A DNA stretch of 64,000 nt from Loxodes magnus. Lineage: Eukaryota; Ciliophora; Karyorelictea; Loxodida; Loxodidae. The DNA lies in contig CAMPDV010001572.1 in the NCBI GenBank assembly GCA_946699065.1, positions 1-64,000 on the forward strand. The letters are read 5' to 3'. Position numbers and translations under genes: made by a program. The notes beneath the pieces are model-generated. The model was given only the letters and a program-made list of their open reading frames with translations. It had not been told where the DNA came from and did not search any database. Below, piece after piece: positions 23,125 through 35,309 of the stretch. Numbering within the stretch: the stretch's first letter is position 1; each line of letters opens with the position of its first letter.

Positions 23125-24053
23125 AGGGATTTCCAACCCCGTCAGGAATACAGCAGTTCATGTTCCCTGCTGTTAAATATAAAAGTTCGGGTCGCCCAAT
23201 TTTAGCGAGATTGGGAACTCGGATTTTTCCAGGTTTTCCCTCCTTTAACTTGCCTTGGTTCCATCTTAATCTTTTATATTAAACCATCTGGGTTGCAATA
23301 CATTCTTTTCATTCTTGCTTCTTCTTTTTTCTTCTTTTGTTGCTCTTGTATCCAATAGTTTCTTTATTTCTATTAGAATTCCTAACACTTCAGATAAAGA
23401 TGTCATACGCTTCCACAGCAGAAACATTTCTTTTTTATTTTGAATTATTTTCCTTGATTTGTTTGCTCTTTCTAGGCTTCGATTTCCATTTGTATAGCTC
23501 CAGTTTCGCTTTACTCTTTCTCAAAAGTTTACAATTTCTCTTCTACTTTTCCGAGTCTGCTATCCAGTTCAGTCTGTTTCTAAAGCTAATTTTAGGATTC
23601 ATTAGTCTGACTTTGTGAGATATTCCAAAAGGCGTTAAGATCTCTTTCCTAGGACATAAGTCTTGACTCTATTCCTTCTGCTAGGTCTAGCTTTGCCATC
23701 AGCATATCATTATCCTTCTTCAATCTCTTGACCTCTTCCTGGAGGTTCAGTACCACTTTGATGAGCTACTCCATGCTCATCTGGCCAGAAGGGTTAAAAT
23801 CTGATACCTCCTGGTGGAGAACAGACTTCATCTGTTTCCTCGGTTTCTCGCTTGAGGTTGGAGTTTCGATGTGTATATTCTTCAAGGTTGGCTTTCGTTC
23901 GTTTTGTTAGATTCCAAGTTGTTAGTTCAGTGTTGGTTAAGGTTGTGATAGAGAAGATTGTTAAGATTATTAAGATTTGGTTTCTTGCTTCCTCCCTTCC
24001 TTTTTGGCTTAGGAAGAGGTGGTATAGAAGCCTGACTTGAAACCTTCAACCAT
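23125..24053 (-). CDS. Gag-only ORF, intact frame, CCHC knuckle
   Basis: ATG at 24053 opens a continuous frame of about 305 codons: MVEGFKSGFYTTSSQAKKEG, a Gln-rich linker, a strong coiled coil (EQLIKVVLNLQEEVKRLKKD then MLMAKLDLAEGIESRLMSQE), QMEIEAQKEQ near 23.49 kb, and the knuckle CFCCGSVWHLYLKC at 23.39-23.43 kb with TGA as the Trp before His. The C-terminus has LLYSWRGWKSLKW, where one Trp is TGA. Its coiled coil is nearly the same as in the 24.39-kb ORF, which lies head to head 333 bp away. This is the best-preserved member of the gag-only family here. Confidence 0.7.
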
Positions 24054-24385
24054 TTTTTTTATACATAATTGTATAATTATTGGCATTTAACCATGCAAAT
24101 TAAGCTAAATTTAAAAGTTTCTATATTTCATTCATGGTTCTCTTTCACTCTCATCTTGATAAAGAATTTTTTGTTCATTAAATCTGTTTATGGGTTTTTA
24201 ATATAATCTATTTTCTCTTAGCTTTAGTTCTTTAAAATCTTTAATGGTCTTTTAACTATTATTGATGAAATATTTTTATGTACTTATCTAATTTAATTAT
24301 ATTATCTTTTGTAAACTATTTATTAATATAGTTTTAGTCATATAAAGCAAGTCTTTTACACTATTTTTCATAAAAAAATAAAAAA
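24054..24385. promoter_or_regulatory. Intergenic region between divergent gag ORFs
   Basis: 333 bp between two outward-reading start codons (24053 minus, 24386 plus), AT-rich, with an A-run directly before each ATG. A second pair of divergent gag-like starts occurs at 38767/38840. A shared bidirectional promoter is only an inference from spacing. Confidence 0.3.
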
Positions 24386-25265
24386 ATGGAAGGATTCAAA
24401 AGAAGTTTCTACACCACCTCCAAAAAGTTGAAGAGGAAACCTGAATCCAATCTTGGATAGTCTTCTTGCCCTTAACTCTAACCTTTTTCTTAATTCTAAC
24501 AACCTGAAGAGGAACAGAAACAAGTTCAGAAGACAACACATGAGATAATTCCAAACTTAGAAGAGAAGCCCAGAAAGCAGATGAAGTCTGCTCTACACCA
24601 GAAGGTCTCAAAGTTCAATCCTTCTTGCCAGATGAGCATGGAACAGCTCATCAAAGTGGTACTAAACCTCCAGGCAGAGGTTAGGAAACTGAGAAAGGAC
24701 AATGAGAAACTGATGGAAAAACTCAACCTAGCGGAAGGAATAGAATCCAGACTTATGTCCTAAGAAAGAATTAAGAGCTTTCTGAAACATATCTTAAGAC
24801 CAGAGTAGCTAATCCTAAAATTAGCTTCAGAAACAATCTGATCTGAGTATTAGACTGGAAATACTAGAAAAGAAATTAGATGAACAAAGGGGAGATCCAA
24901 TGATGATTGAAGAGACCAATAGGAAGATTAAGGTTAAACTCCAAAAAGTAGTGAAGAAATGTTACTACTGCAATTAGACAGAACATTTATGAAGACGCTG
25001 CAAGGAATTCCAAAATTTCAAGACGTAGTACTAGAATAAATAAAGAACCATACAAGCACAGTAGAGGAAGAAAAAACAAAATGTAGTAGAGACAAATAAG
25101 AGAAAGATTATACTTAAATGAATAAGGATACATTTACAAGAGAAAATTTAATTAGAAATAAGGCTAGATCCGGAAATGACAAGAGTAATGGGAGGAGAGA
25201 GGAGTAGAGACATCTAAAACTTTATTTTTAACAGCAATCTGGTGTCCAGCATGAAGAGGTGAAAA
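24386..25265 (+). pseudogene. Gag-only ORF, frameshifted copy
   Basis: ATG preceded by an A-run. MEGFKRSFYTTSKKLKRK, then the coiled coil MEQLIKVVLNLQAEVRKLRK and LMEKLNLAEGIESRLMSQE, closely matching the 24.05-kb ORF. After about 24.77 kb the reading shifts; the knuckle KCYYCNQTEHLWRRC (24.96-25.0 kb; Trp is TGA), preceded by PMMIEETNRK, lies in another frame. The end carries a CPAWRGENS block like the WRGWKS block of the other copies. An inverted partner of the neighbouring ORF, decayed by at least one frameshift. Confidence 0.6.
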
Positions 25266-25579
25266 TTCTCGAAAATTGCTAAACTTAATTTATCCTATTA
25301 TTATAAATATCCAATTTTAGCAGACTTAAGATAAAAGAAGATATTTAAAATTAAGGAAACTTATGAGAATAATTATAAAAGATAAATATAATATATCAAA
25401 TAGAAGATAAAAACAAATTAAAAGAAGAAAACTTAAGTTACCAAACACTTAGTCTTCAGATATTTCTATACCAAAAAAGAAAATTATTTCAAAAATTTAA
25501 ATTGTGATGGTATACCTAAAATGATTTAAACTTATTTGAGTATACTTACTTTTAAAAGAAGCAACAAGATAAAAATAAA

Positions 25580-26380
25580 GCAATATTAGGGATTTTCCTT
25601 ATTTTAGATTTCTAGAAAAATTTAAGAAAAATTCAGCGCTCTCTGAAAATAAGGGATTGTCTATAAACATGCTTCTCAATTAAAATCATAGGTAATAGAG
25701 CTTTTGATTTATATATAATAAGTAATTAACTAAGTCATTTATTATAAAGCTTCTGATATAAATATTTGCTTTAAAGCAAAAATATAAGATCATGCTATGT
25801 TTATTTACATCGAGCTTGGAATTTGAAATTGGCTTAAATAAATAATTAACTTAAACCAGCAAATAAGTAAAATGAATGAAGCTTTAGATGAATAACGAGA
25901 GATATTGAGATCAAATTAAGTGAGTAATAAGTGGATGAACGAATTTATTTTTCTCGGAAAATCACGAAAATTGATGAAATTATTTATTGAAACCTTAATA
26001 ATGAAATGAATTTAAAATTAAAGCACAATTAAAAGTGTAAAAATTAAAATTTTCAATAGAAAATCTCTTCTGAAATATACTTAAACTCATAGCATTTCAA
26101 ACATTTTTAGAATTTAACTAATATTAATCAAAAAAAACATCATTCGGGAAATTTTCCATTTATTTCTCCCAGATAAATCTAAATAGCAAAAAGCATCCTT
26201 TTTATTACATTAAATTGGCCTTTTGGAAAAAAGATTTCGCTAAGCAGATGAGCAAAATGATTGAGATTAATTTCTTAGTTTAGATTGTTTGAGTTATGTC
26301 CATAGTATAATATCTATCTATTAATAGAAGCTAAAATTGAAAACAAATAAAATGCACTTAATTCTTAATAAATTATATAG
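25580..26380 (+). CDS. Possible host protein fragment, unknown
   Basis: A single plus-strand frame reads without a frame change for about 260 codons: DFPYFRFLEKFKKNSALSEN near 25.6 kb, LFFSENHENWWNYLLKP near 25.95 kb, FGKFSIYFSQINLNSKKHPF near 26.15 kb and LAFWKKDFAKQMSKMIEINF near 26.21 kb. Several Trp codons would be TGA. No domain is recognised and no start is obvious. AT-rich sequence translated with no stop codons can look protein-like by chance, so this is weak. Confidence 0.25.
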
Positions 26381-26389
26381 TTACTATAA

Positions 26390-27470
26390 AGAAAATTTAA
26401 AGTTATTTGATTATGTAGAAATAATAAAAAGACATGAAATGACATTATCATAGGTTAAAAGATAAATAAGAATAAGAAAATAGTTGGAAGGCTAAGTATA
26501 TTTCCAAAAGTTCTTAGTTAGTTTAGATATCTTAATTTTGGTAAGGAAATGAAAATATTTTAAATAGGCTGTAAATATTAAAATGCTTGAAACACTTAAT
26601 AGGGCTTATCTATATATATGAGGCAAACATGTAAAAATGATTTAAATTTATAATAACTAAGCTAGCTAATTTGATAAATGGTGAAAAAAGAAATTAATTT
26701 AATATTTCAGCTATTAATTAGTTAAATATCGAATAAGATTAGATATATATTTAGTGATAAAGAGTAAATATCTTTTAGAAACTAAAAAAAGCAAATAAAA
26801 ATTCTTAATTAAAGAGAATATAATCTTTTTTAATTTTGCGAGTATTCAAGAAGTAGGATAAAATTTATCTTTATATTATGAAAATTGTTTTTTATTTTTT
26901 TATTAAGGATTCGCCTCTGATACTAACGAAATATAAAAATACTTAATTGATTTTTTATCTTAATATAAAAAATTACATTACAGTATGTCTTTGTTAAATA
27001 AAACTCTAAATTATTATTCCCATCTTTTCTATTTTCTTTCTGTTTTTCCCTCTAAAAAAATTTAAAAACCTTTTTGCTTTTCTTTTAGTTTTGAGAAAGT
27101 TAAATTTCATTTCTTATAGTACTTTCTTTTTTTTCTACTTCTTTTGTGTTTTTTATTTATTATTCTCTACAAAATAAAACTAATAAGCACCTAAAAATTG
27201 CATGTTTAACTATGTAGTTACTTTCACATTTTTACATACTAAAGTAGATGAAATTTTGATATAAGTTAGGAGCTTAATTCTTCAAATTAAAATAGATGCT
27301 AAGTGCAAGTTATTTTTTACATTTTGCTAGTGCTAAATCTTATAACTCCCTTAAGTTTCTCACTTTTAATTGTGTTTTTACAAATTATTTGCACTTTAAA
27401 TGAAAATTTGCTTATATTCTTACTCTCTTTTCTGCTTTTTCTTTTTTGCTAAATTTATGGTTTCTTTTAT
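26390..27470. other. AT-rich region, no clear gene
   Basis: Plus strand purine-rich to about 26.8 kb, then pyrimidine-rich from 26.9 kb, which suggests minus-strand coding further right. I could not anchor a gene here. Confidence 0.25.
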
Positions 27471-27479
27471 CATTAACGC

Positions 27480-28990
27480 CACACTAAAACTCTTTCTAAT
27501 AATGATGATAAAATAACTTAATTAAATAATGTGATCTTGATATAGTTGTCGTTTAGTGAATAATAGTGTAAAAAAAGGAAAATAGAGTAATTAACAATTA
27601 CAGCTATTAGTCTACATTTGTGATAAAATAAAAGGTTCTACTTTTTATCTCTATGATGAGTGTAGGTATTTCTATACAGAAGGATTTGGCTTAAAACTAT
27701 TTAAATATGAACTGAGAATTCAAACTCGTCAAATAATGAAAAATAATTTTAAGTTTACTCTAAACTTTCATTCATTGGAAAATTGAGAATAAATCATATC
27801 TCCTATATAAAAATAGGGATTAATGGAAAAGAAAAAGATGAGTAGTAATCTACTTACAATATTAGAAGAGATTAGAACTAATAAAAGTAAGTTCCAATAA
27901 GATGGTTTTACATCACTTTACATCAAATTTTGAGATAATTAAAAAAGAAATGATGAATAAGATGCGAGTTAAAACAAAAATAAAATACTAAGATAATCTG
28001 ATAATGATGCATTCCTTATCATTAGCATCACGAAGATTACAAAACTACAAGCTTCTATATTTCTTAAAGAAAAATGCTTCAGCAATTTCTATTAGACTTT
28101 GCTTTATTATAGGTATCAAAACTCCTTTAATAGATTACAAAAACTATTGTTTGCTTGTATTGAAATGTTAATTGCTAAATGTTTGAAGCTTAAATTTTCG
28201 TAAAATAGGAATTTTCCAACTTCTACATAGAATCTATTTTATTCACGAATCTGATTTTTCTTCCCTATTTATCTTCTCTTTATTTTTATTAAGTGCTAAT
28301 TTCCTGCTTTTCATTTGGAATGGAAACTAAAATTCTACACAATTTTTTGTTTCTTTTTGATAACTTTTTCTTAATTCTTAATCTTTCGATTTTTCCTTAT
28401 AATTGCTAGATAAATGTTGATTCTACTTAAATCCCTTTAAAAAACTATTTTATTTTAATAAGAACTAGCTTATCTATTTAATTAGTTAATCTGGCATTTT
28501 TCTGACTTTTGAACTACTATAAGTCATATTTATTTTCTCTCTATTGCTTAGATCAATTTGCAAATAAAGATTTTATTAACTTTCGTATTTATTCATTTAA
28601 AGCTAGGATACACATCTAGCTACTTTAATTTTAGAATAGGATTAAATAAACTTAAAAGTCGAATTTTGAATTTAATTTCTTAATTTTGGTATTAAGATTT
28701 ACAACCATCAAGCCTTTAAATCAGTTAAGTTATTTTATTTTACTTATAAAGAAAATAAAATGTAAGGAGATATGTCTTTGTAATTAAAGGCCTTCTTTAT
28801 CTTAAAAATAGTTAACAAAAGCAATCATCTTTAAAAGTTCACTTTCGCGATTACCTAGTAAATCTTAAATATATAAAGTTTTCTTTTTATAATTTGTTAT
28901 ATTAAGAATTTTAAATCATCTAAGAGAAAGAAAAGCAAGTTGATATTTATCTTCATACATACTTCCTATATCAAAAATAAAGTTGCTTAG
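27480..28990 (-). CDS. Hypothetical membrane protein
   Basis: One minus-strand frame reads plausibly from about 28.45 kb: QELRKSYQKETKNCVEF, then MKSRKLALNKNKEKINREEK from an internal ATG at 28314, SDSWIKQILCRSWKIPILRK, LIEIAEAFFFKKYRSLQFCN, NLRDANDKECIIIRLS and then hydrophobic YFIFVLTRILFIISFLII near 27.93 kb. That looks like a charged cytosolic part followed by one or more membrane segments. Trp in DSWIK is TGA. No family recognised, and boundaries are approximate. It lies downstream of and parallel to the cysteine-rich receptor-like gene. Confidence 0.4.
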
Positions 28991-29215
28991 TTATTTAAAA
29001 ATTATTAATCACTTATTACTATTAATTTCTCTTTCTTTTAGTTAACTATTTAGTATGCATTTAACACTTTTATCCCTTTAAACCTGTATTTCCTAACTTA
29101 ATATATGAGAAATAATGTTAGCTTATTAATAGAGAAATTAGAGGTATTGCTAGATAATTATTATCTTTATCTTCATCTATGAAAAATAATTTAAATATAA
29201 TTGAGTTATTATTAC

Positions 29216-32200
29216 TCAAGTTGCTAATTTTTAATTATTGTGCTTCTCATTTGGAAAGATGAATTTTTTGTTTCTCTTTGTTTTTACATTTTCCTACGAT
29301 TTTTTTCCAGACTACTGGCTTTTATCTTATTAATCAGTTTAGTTTTCTTAGAGTATTTACTTCTTGCTCTCAAAATTAAATTTCTTATTTTGTATCTTCA
29401 ATCGTCCAGGTATTTACTTCTCTCGTAAGATTTCTAAAGAAAACTAAGTTTCATCTCTTGAATATCTATTTTCTTCTATCTTTATTTAGCTGCTTTATCT
29501 ATTGTCACACTCCTATATACTTAAATAAATTACCATGCTATTGTCTATATCAATCTTTAGTTATTTTTTATTCTTTTTCTTGCTTCTAAAATATCTAGAA
29601 CTAGTTTCCTGGTAAGAATTCTATCTCTTCAAGTCAAAAATACGATTAGAGTGATCCGAATCTTACATTCTTGCCCATTATGTATCTTTATTTTTTCTCA
29701 AGTTTTATGGTTTTCACATTGTAGTTTCAAAAACTATAGTACTCTACTATGGAATCTTATTTGATGAAATGCTTTAGTTCTTCTTTTGTCTTATTTACTT
29801 CGCTATGTCTCTAATCAAAACTATTACTCCAAAAAGTATACCAGCAAACGTTATTATACTCGATATCACTATAATACTTAAACCTAACTTCTGTGATGTT
29901 TAGGATTACACTGAACTTAGATTTCTTAGAGTTTAGTCTTAATCAAGCTAATAGAAATAGAAATTGAAGGACAGTAAAGTGATTAATCATATCTCATGCA
30001 AAACTTGGACTATATTAAGCAATTTAGATTCAAAAGGCTTACTTTTTAGGATATATAAGCATCAAAAAACTTAAGGCAATGCACAAAATGATCTGAGGTA
30101 AAGGTGATTCTTTGAAGCTTATCAAGATAATGGAAAATAGTAATCTTCTAAGTAAGAACAAGGGGTAGAATATTAAGGTTTTCTTCTCTTACTTTAACTC
30201 GTCAAATAAAGAAAAATACTTTTGAATGTATTCTTCTTTATTTTCCTCTTTGTCTTGAACTTCAGGTTTCACCTATTTTTTTAAGTCAAAAAATCTCTTT
30301 ATGATAAAGAGAAACCTAATTATCAAATAAAATTGCAACACCTATATAAAGTAAAAAATTACCAATCAAAAGATAGCGGCAAGTGTATTCAATGTGCACA
30401 ATCCATCATCAAAGTTTGAATACACAATTTGAAGAACAGATGAATAAGATATCTGAAGGTTGCTTAGTAAATAAAAAGTTAAGGAAAGTCGGTAATGTAA
30501 ATATTTAAGTCTTATGTTAGAAAGAATCTTAGTACAAGCAAACTTTTATATCTGACTCAGTGATATATCTAGGAATAAAATGGAAAGAATAAATAGTTAA
30601 TATAACCATGAATTTTCTAGAAAGCCGTAGCTGGTATATCCTAAGACTCTTCATTCTTCATCTTTAACTGCTTATTTACTATTGTTGAAATCTAAATTTT
30701 TCTGTCAATTTTTGATGATATTTTAGTTTTGCTCAAAATAGAAAGCCAATAAAATTGCTGGCTTGTTAACTTGAATATAAACGTTTGCTTAAAATATTTC
30801 AGTCATTATCATAAGTTAAAATCAGTATCCTAGAGAATTTCCTTATGCTATAATCAAACTAACAGTAGAAACTGTACCAACTCCAATTATGGCTCCATTT
30901 TTTATTTATGAGATTTAATTAATTATTTTTCTTTACTGATCTGTTATATTAAAAATTTCTAGTGATGTTTCTTCATTTTCTTCATTTTCTTCATTTTCTT
31001 CATTTTCTTCATTTTCTTCATTTTCTTCATTTTCTTCATTTTCTTCATTTTCTTCATTTTCTTCATTTTCTTCATTTTCTTCATTTTCTTCATTTTCTTC
31101 ATTTTCTTCATTTTCTTCATTTTCTTCATTTTCTTCATTTTCTTCATTTTCTTCATTTTCTTCATTTTCTTCATTTTATTCCGTCATTTTCTCGCATGTA
31201 TAGTTCTCTGAAACGATAAAAGGCTAAGAACATTTTAAGCAAACAGTTCCATTTTCTGAGCATTCTTTGCAATTTTCTATAGCTTTATCGCAAGATTCAC
31301 ATATTCCTAAGCTTCACTAATCTTATTCTGTAGCAGGACACTTCTGAACACATGTATTCTAGGATAATTTATGATTTTCACATTTTAAACATTTATCTTC
31401 ATCTTCGCAGGAAATACAGTTATAATGTATTTCTTAGCAAGATATACAAGTTTTTTTAGTATCTAAGTAAAATTCATTTTAGCAATCAATGTATTATCGT
31501 TCAATTTTATCACACTTACTGCAATTTCATATTTCTTAACTGCAAGGTAAGCAAACTTAGTCATTATCGTAATCTTGCTCTGTATCATCACACTAAGTTT
31601 AGCATGTATTATTAGAAAGCATAAGACTTCTACATTCTAGACAAATATCTTTTTATTTACATTTGGTACAGTCTTAGTGGATTTCACTGCATAAAAAGCA
31701 CGTATTTTCTCCTAGTCCATAGTTAGTATAGCAAGCATCGCATATAAGCTTATCATTACTTTCATGACATTTCTAACAATTGTCGATAGTTAGATTGCAA
31801 GGATGACAAACATTATCTTTGTCTGTGTCTTATTCAAACTATGAGCATTAGTCTTTGCATTCATTTTAAGTTAGCTTTTTATTGCAAAACTAGCAGATAT
31901 TTTAAGCATCGTAATAATAATTCTTAAAGCACTCATCTACACATACATTACTTTAAAGTTTTAAAGGTGAAAAGCAGTTGAAGCATACTGATCCATTTAA
32001 AGAGCAATTGCTACAATTCTAAATATTCTGAGAGCATATCTCACATTAATCTTGACTATTAATATAAAACCCTTTTTCACAATTTAAACATACGATTCCA
32101 TCTTAACTGCACTAGAGGCAATTATTAAGTTCTTAATTACAACTTATACAAACTCCATCATTATTACTGTCTTACTCTGTAATAGGACAGCTATTTGTGC

Positions 32201-34136
32201 ATTTTTTTTATGAAAGTTTATAAGGAATTTTGCATTATATGCAAATAATCTTGTCAGAGCAATTTATACAGTTAATATCAATTGAATTACAAGGATAGCA
32301 AAAATTGTCTGCTTCAAGCACGCTAGTTGTTGTGCATTTAGTACATTAAATACCATCTTCAGTACACTCTTAGCAATTACTAAGTACAGCACTACATAGT
32401 TAACATTTTCTATCTTTGTCTTACTCTGTAATGGGACAGCTATTTATGCATTTGTTTTGCGAAAGTTTATATGGAGTTTTACATTCTATGCAAGTAATTT
32501 TGTCAGAGCAATTTATGCAGTTAATATCAATTGAATTGCACGGGTAACACAACCCATCTTATTCGTGCACATTATTTTAGTTACATACTGAGCACTTGAG
32601 TCCATCTTCGGTGCATTCAATACAATTACTAAGTACAACACTGCATAGTTAACATTTTCTGTCTTTGTCTTTGTCTTACTCTGTAATAGGACAGTTACTA
32701 GTACATTTGCTTATAGATTCTTCTAATTTTCAAGGATTAAAGCAGACATTACAAACATTTCCTTTGTTTAAGCAAGTTTAGCAATTAATGTCTGAACATT
32801 AATGACATTGGAAATCCGTTCCTACATAGTATCCGTCGATACATTTTGTACATTGCAAACCATCCAATGTACATTCTAAGCAATTCGTTAAGACTAATGA
32901 GCATGCCTTACAAATTCGAACTCCGCTCTTATCCTATTAAGTAGAAGGACAGGTATTTTAGCATTGGCCAGAGTAAAGATATTTAGTTGAACATTTAGTG
33001 CAAGTAGATTTGTCAGAACAAGCTACACAATCATTAAGATAAGATGAACATAGGTAACATATGTTGTCTTAAATGAAATATCCTGCTTAGCATTAGTTAC
33101 ATACTGTTCCAGCTAAATTGCAATAAAGACAGTTAGGAAGGGCTTAATTACATAATTCACATTTATGATCTCCGTTCTTATCTTATTGACTTGAACTACA
33201 ATCAGTTTAGCAAGTTCCATCAAGCCTAAGATAATTAGGTGATTAGCATGATAAACAAGTTGAACCATCAGAGCAAGTTTAGCATTTATTCATGGTTTAT
33301 TGGCACTATTAACATGTAAAGGGATTAGAATCTGTACTTCAAGAATCAGAGTTACACTTGCAAGTATAGATGATTGCATCTAAAAATTAATTTGCTCTAC
33401 AAGTTCAGCAAGAATTAGGTCCAGTAATCGAACATGTTAAGCAATTTGGATCACAATCATTAATACAGGAATCTGTTAAAGGAGAAGTACAATAACCCTA
33501 AGAGCAACTTAGAACACAAGGGCTTTATTAAGCAAGATCGCTAAACTCTTAATTAGTAAATCATTTGTTATATCCTCAAAATCTTAAATCTATCATTCAT
33601 CCATCAAAAGGACTATCTGATCATTAATCGTCCTTTCCAATTTCCATGAAAGATGAAGAATCTAATTAAATTCAACCTGATTCTTAAGCTACAGTATCAC
33701 AACTGAAAGTGGTTTATTTATAATATTGTATACTATTGCATCATGATAATTTCGGTTAATTAGTCATTTGAATAAGATGGAATTATCAATTACTACATCC
33801 TAGACTATTGGTTCTTTCTTCATAATATTTTTTTGAGATTGGTAACTTTCAAACAATTCAATTTTATTTTGACTCTTACCATGCTCAAAAGCTCATTTTG
33901 GTGCTTCCAGTTTGAAATTATATTATAGTATTATATTATTTGGCACATTTTATTTTTAATCAGCCAGTTACAGCTCACTAATTCTGTGAATTTACACTAG
34001 GGTCATAAGAAAAGTATGCAAAAGTAACAGTAATTGCAGTGCCAGTGAACTATTTAGCAGTAGTTGAATCAATGAGTTAGTAATATTAAGAGTTCACTTT
34101 CTAGAGACATATTAAGATAATTAGAATTACCTACAT
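29216..34136 (-). CDS. Large cysteine-rich multi-pass membrane protein (receptor-like)
   Basis: ATG at 34136 starts a signal peptide (MQVILIILICLQKVNS). Residues about 20-210 resemble a laminin-G/concanavalin fold (FDGWMIDLRFWGYNKWFTNQ). From about 209 to 980 come many Cys-x-x-Cys blocks of furin/growth-factor-receptor type. Residues about 986-1055 are 23 Asn-Glu-Glu units. About 1080-1420 hold several hydrophobic segments (IIGVGTVSTVSLIIA; LLFSIILISF; IIVISSIITFAGILFGVIVL). A basic Gln/Lys-rich tail ends at TGA 29216-29218. At least 20 in-frame TGAs read well as Trp. One frame change near 29.9 kb fits a 28-nt intron. Such Cys-rich multi-TM surface proteins are common in ciliates; ligand and role are unknown. 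It is clearly a host-type gene. Confidence 0.8.
29884..29911 (-). other. Candidate 28-nt intron in the cysteine-rich gene
   Basis: On the minus strand the segment begins GTGTAA and ends TTAG. Removing it joins ...LNSKKSKF to SLSIIVISSIITFAGILFGV, restoring a transmembrane segment in one frame. Very short introns are usual in ciliates. A simple frameshift mutation is the alternative. Confidence 0.45.
30971..31177 (-). repeat. Perfect 9-bp minisatellite, 23 copies, encodes (NEE)n
   Basis: CTTCATTTT repeated exactly 23 times (207 bp) without a mismatch. In the frame of the surrounding gene it encodes Asn-Glu-Glu, since CEKMTEQ leads into it and ETSLEIFNITDQ follows. The unit length is a multiple of three, so copy-number change would not break the gene. 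Perfect identity points to recent slippage or unequal exchange. Confidence 0.95.
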
Positions 34137-34159
34137 TTTTAAAATAAGAATTTATTTAT

Positions 34160-35300
34160 TTAGAAAATAAAGAAAATTTACATTCTATTGTTAAATCTTT
34201 ATTCACACTAAGTAATCTTATAATTAAGGTTAACTTTACTTGAATTGGTTTTGTTAGAAAATATTTCCTTTCTTTAAAGCCTCTTTCTGTTGTTGAAGTA
34301 AAGATCTAAAATTTTTCTTTATTTAGATTTTCTTTTAAATTAACTATAATTCCTTAAGGATAAACTAAAATTAAATCAATTGAAAGGAAAAAGTCGAAAA
34401 TTTAGTCAACAGGTACTAAAGATGTCAAATTGTATGAAGGATTTGAGATATTTGCAAAAGCATTCTCAGACAAAAGGAATGAGCATTGTTTTTTAATTAT
34501 TTCTTTTAGATTCCATTTTTACAACTTAAAGGGAGTATAATAAAACGGATAATTGGAATAAAAAGAAGTGAGTTTTAAAGCAGTTGGAATAATATATGTG
34601 GGAATCATTTCTTTTACTAAATAATAGTTAACAATGCATGCAAAATGCTTATATTACGAAAGATTACTCATAAAAAATGAACATTTAGTGAAGATAAATT
34701 CATTTATGTTCTAGCTTAAAAAATAGTTTTAGCTCTCTCAAAGAAATACCATTCATTTGCTAGGAAATATAAGATATTCAGATTTAAAAACATTACAACT
34801 TCATCTACTATTTTAATCTAGAACTTTTCTTTATAAAGCTAAAATATTCAAATATTTAATCAAATGTTTTCAAACAATTGAAAGATTAATATTAACTTTC
34901 TTGTAAGATCTTCTATTCTAAGAAGCTTAAAGATATATAATAAAAGAATAACGATAAATAAAGAGGATATAAATTGATGATCTTTATGGCTAAAGAAATC
35001 TATGACTGTCCTTTAAGTTTAGCCAAACTGCTAAAATTGTCTTATATCGCTATACTAAACGTATTTTAAAGTTTTAAGTCAATATTTTTAAGAATTCTTT
35101 GCTTCTCTACCAGAAATTTGCTAAAATTTTGGGAAATTTATTTAAATAAAGAGAATGAAATATTGGTTCGATTATTTAGATTTGATGCTTTCAAAAGTTA
35201 AGTTTTATAACTCGAAGGAAAAAAGTATTATATTTAGAGAAAAAATGAAAAAGCAGAATGTAAAAGTATAATCATTCGGTTATAAATCAGAATCTAGATT
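34160..35300 (+). CDS. Hypothetical protein, divergent from the cysteine-rich gene
   Basis: One plus-strand frame reads evenly for about 300 codons: STGTKDVKLYEGFEIFAKAF near 34.42 kb, DKRNEHCFLIISFRFHFYNL, KAVGIIYVGIISFTKQQLTM near 34.58 kb, LLFQSRTFLYKAKIFKYLIK near 34.81 kb, and SLLLYQKFAKILGNLFKQRE near 35.1 kb. G is favoured at first codon positions in the first third. No domain recognised; the start is not fixed. It would share a short upstream region with the divergent gene starting at 34136. Confidence 0.35.
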
Positions 35301-35309
35301 TTTAGTAAT

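Noticed and set aside
30959-31174. Open frames encoding (MKK)n or (HFL)n over the minisatellite
   Set aside because: These are shadow frames of the 9-bp repeat. The flanking gene is continuous only in the Asn-Glu-Glu frame.
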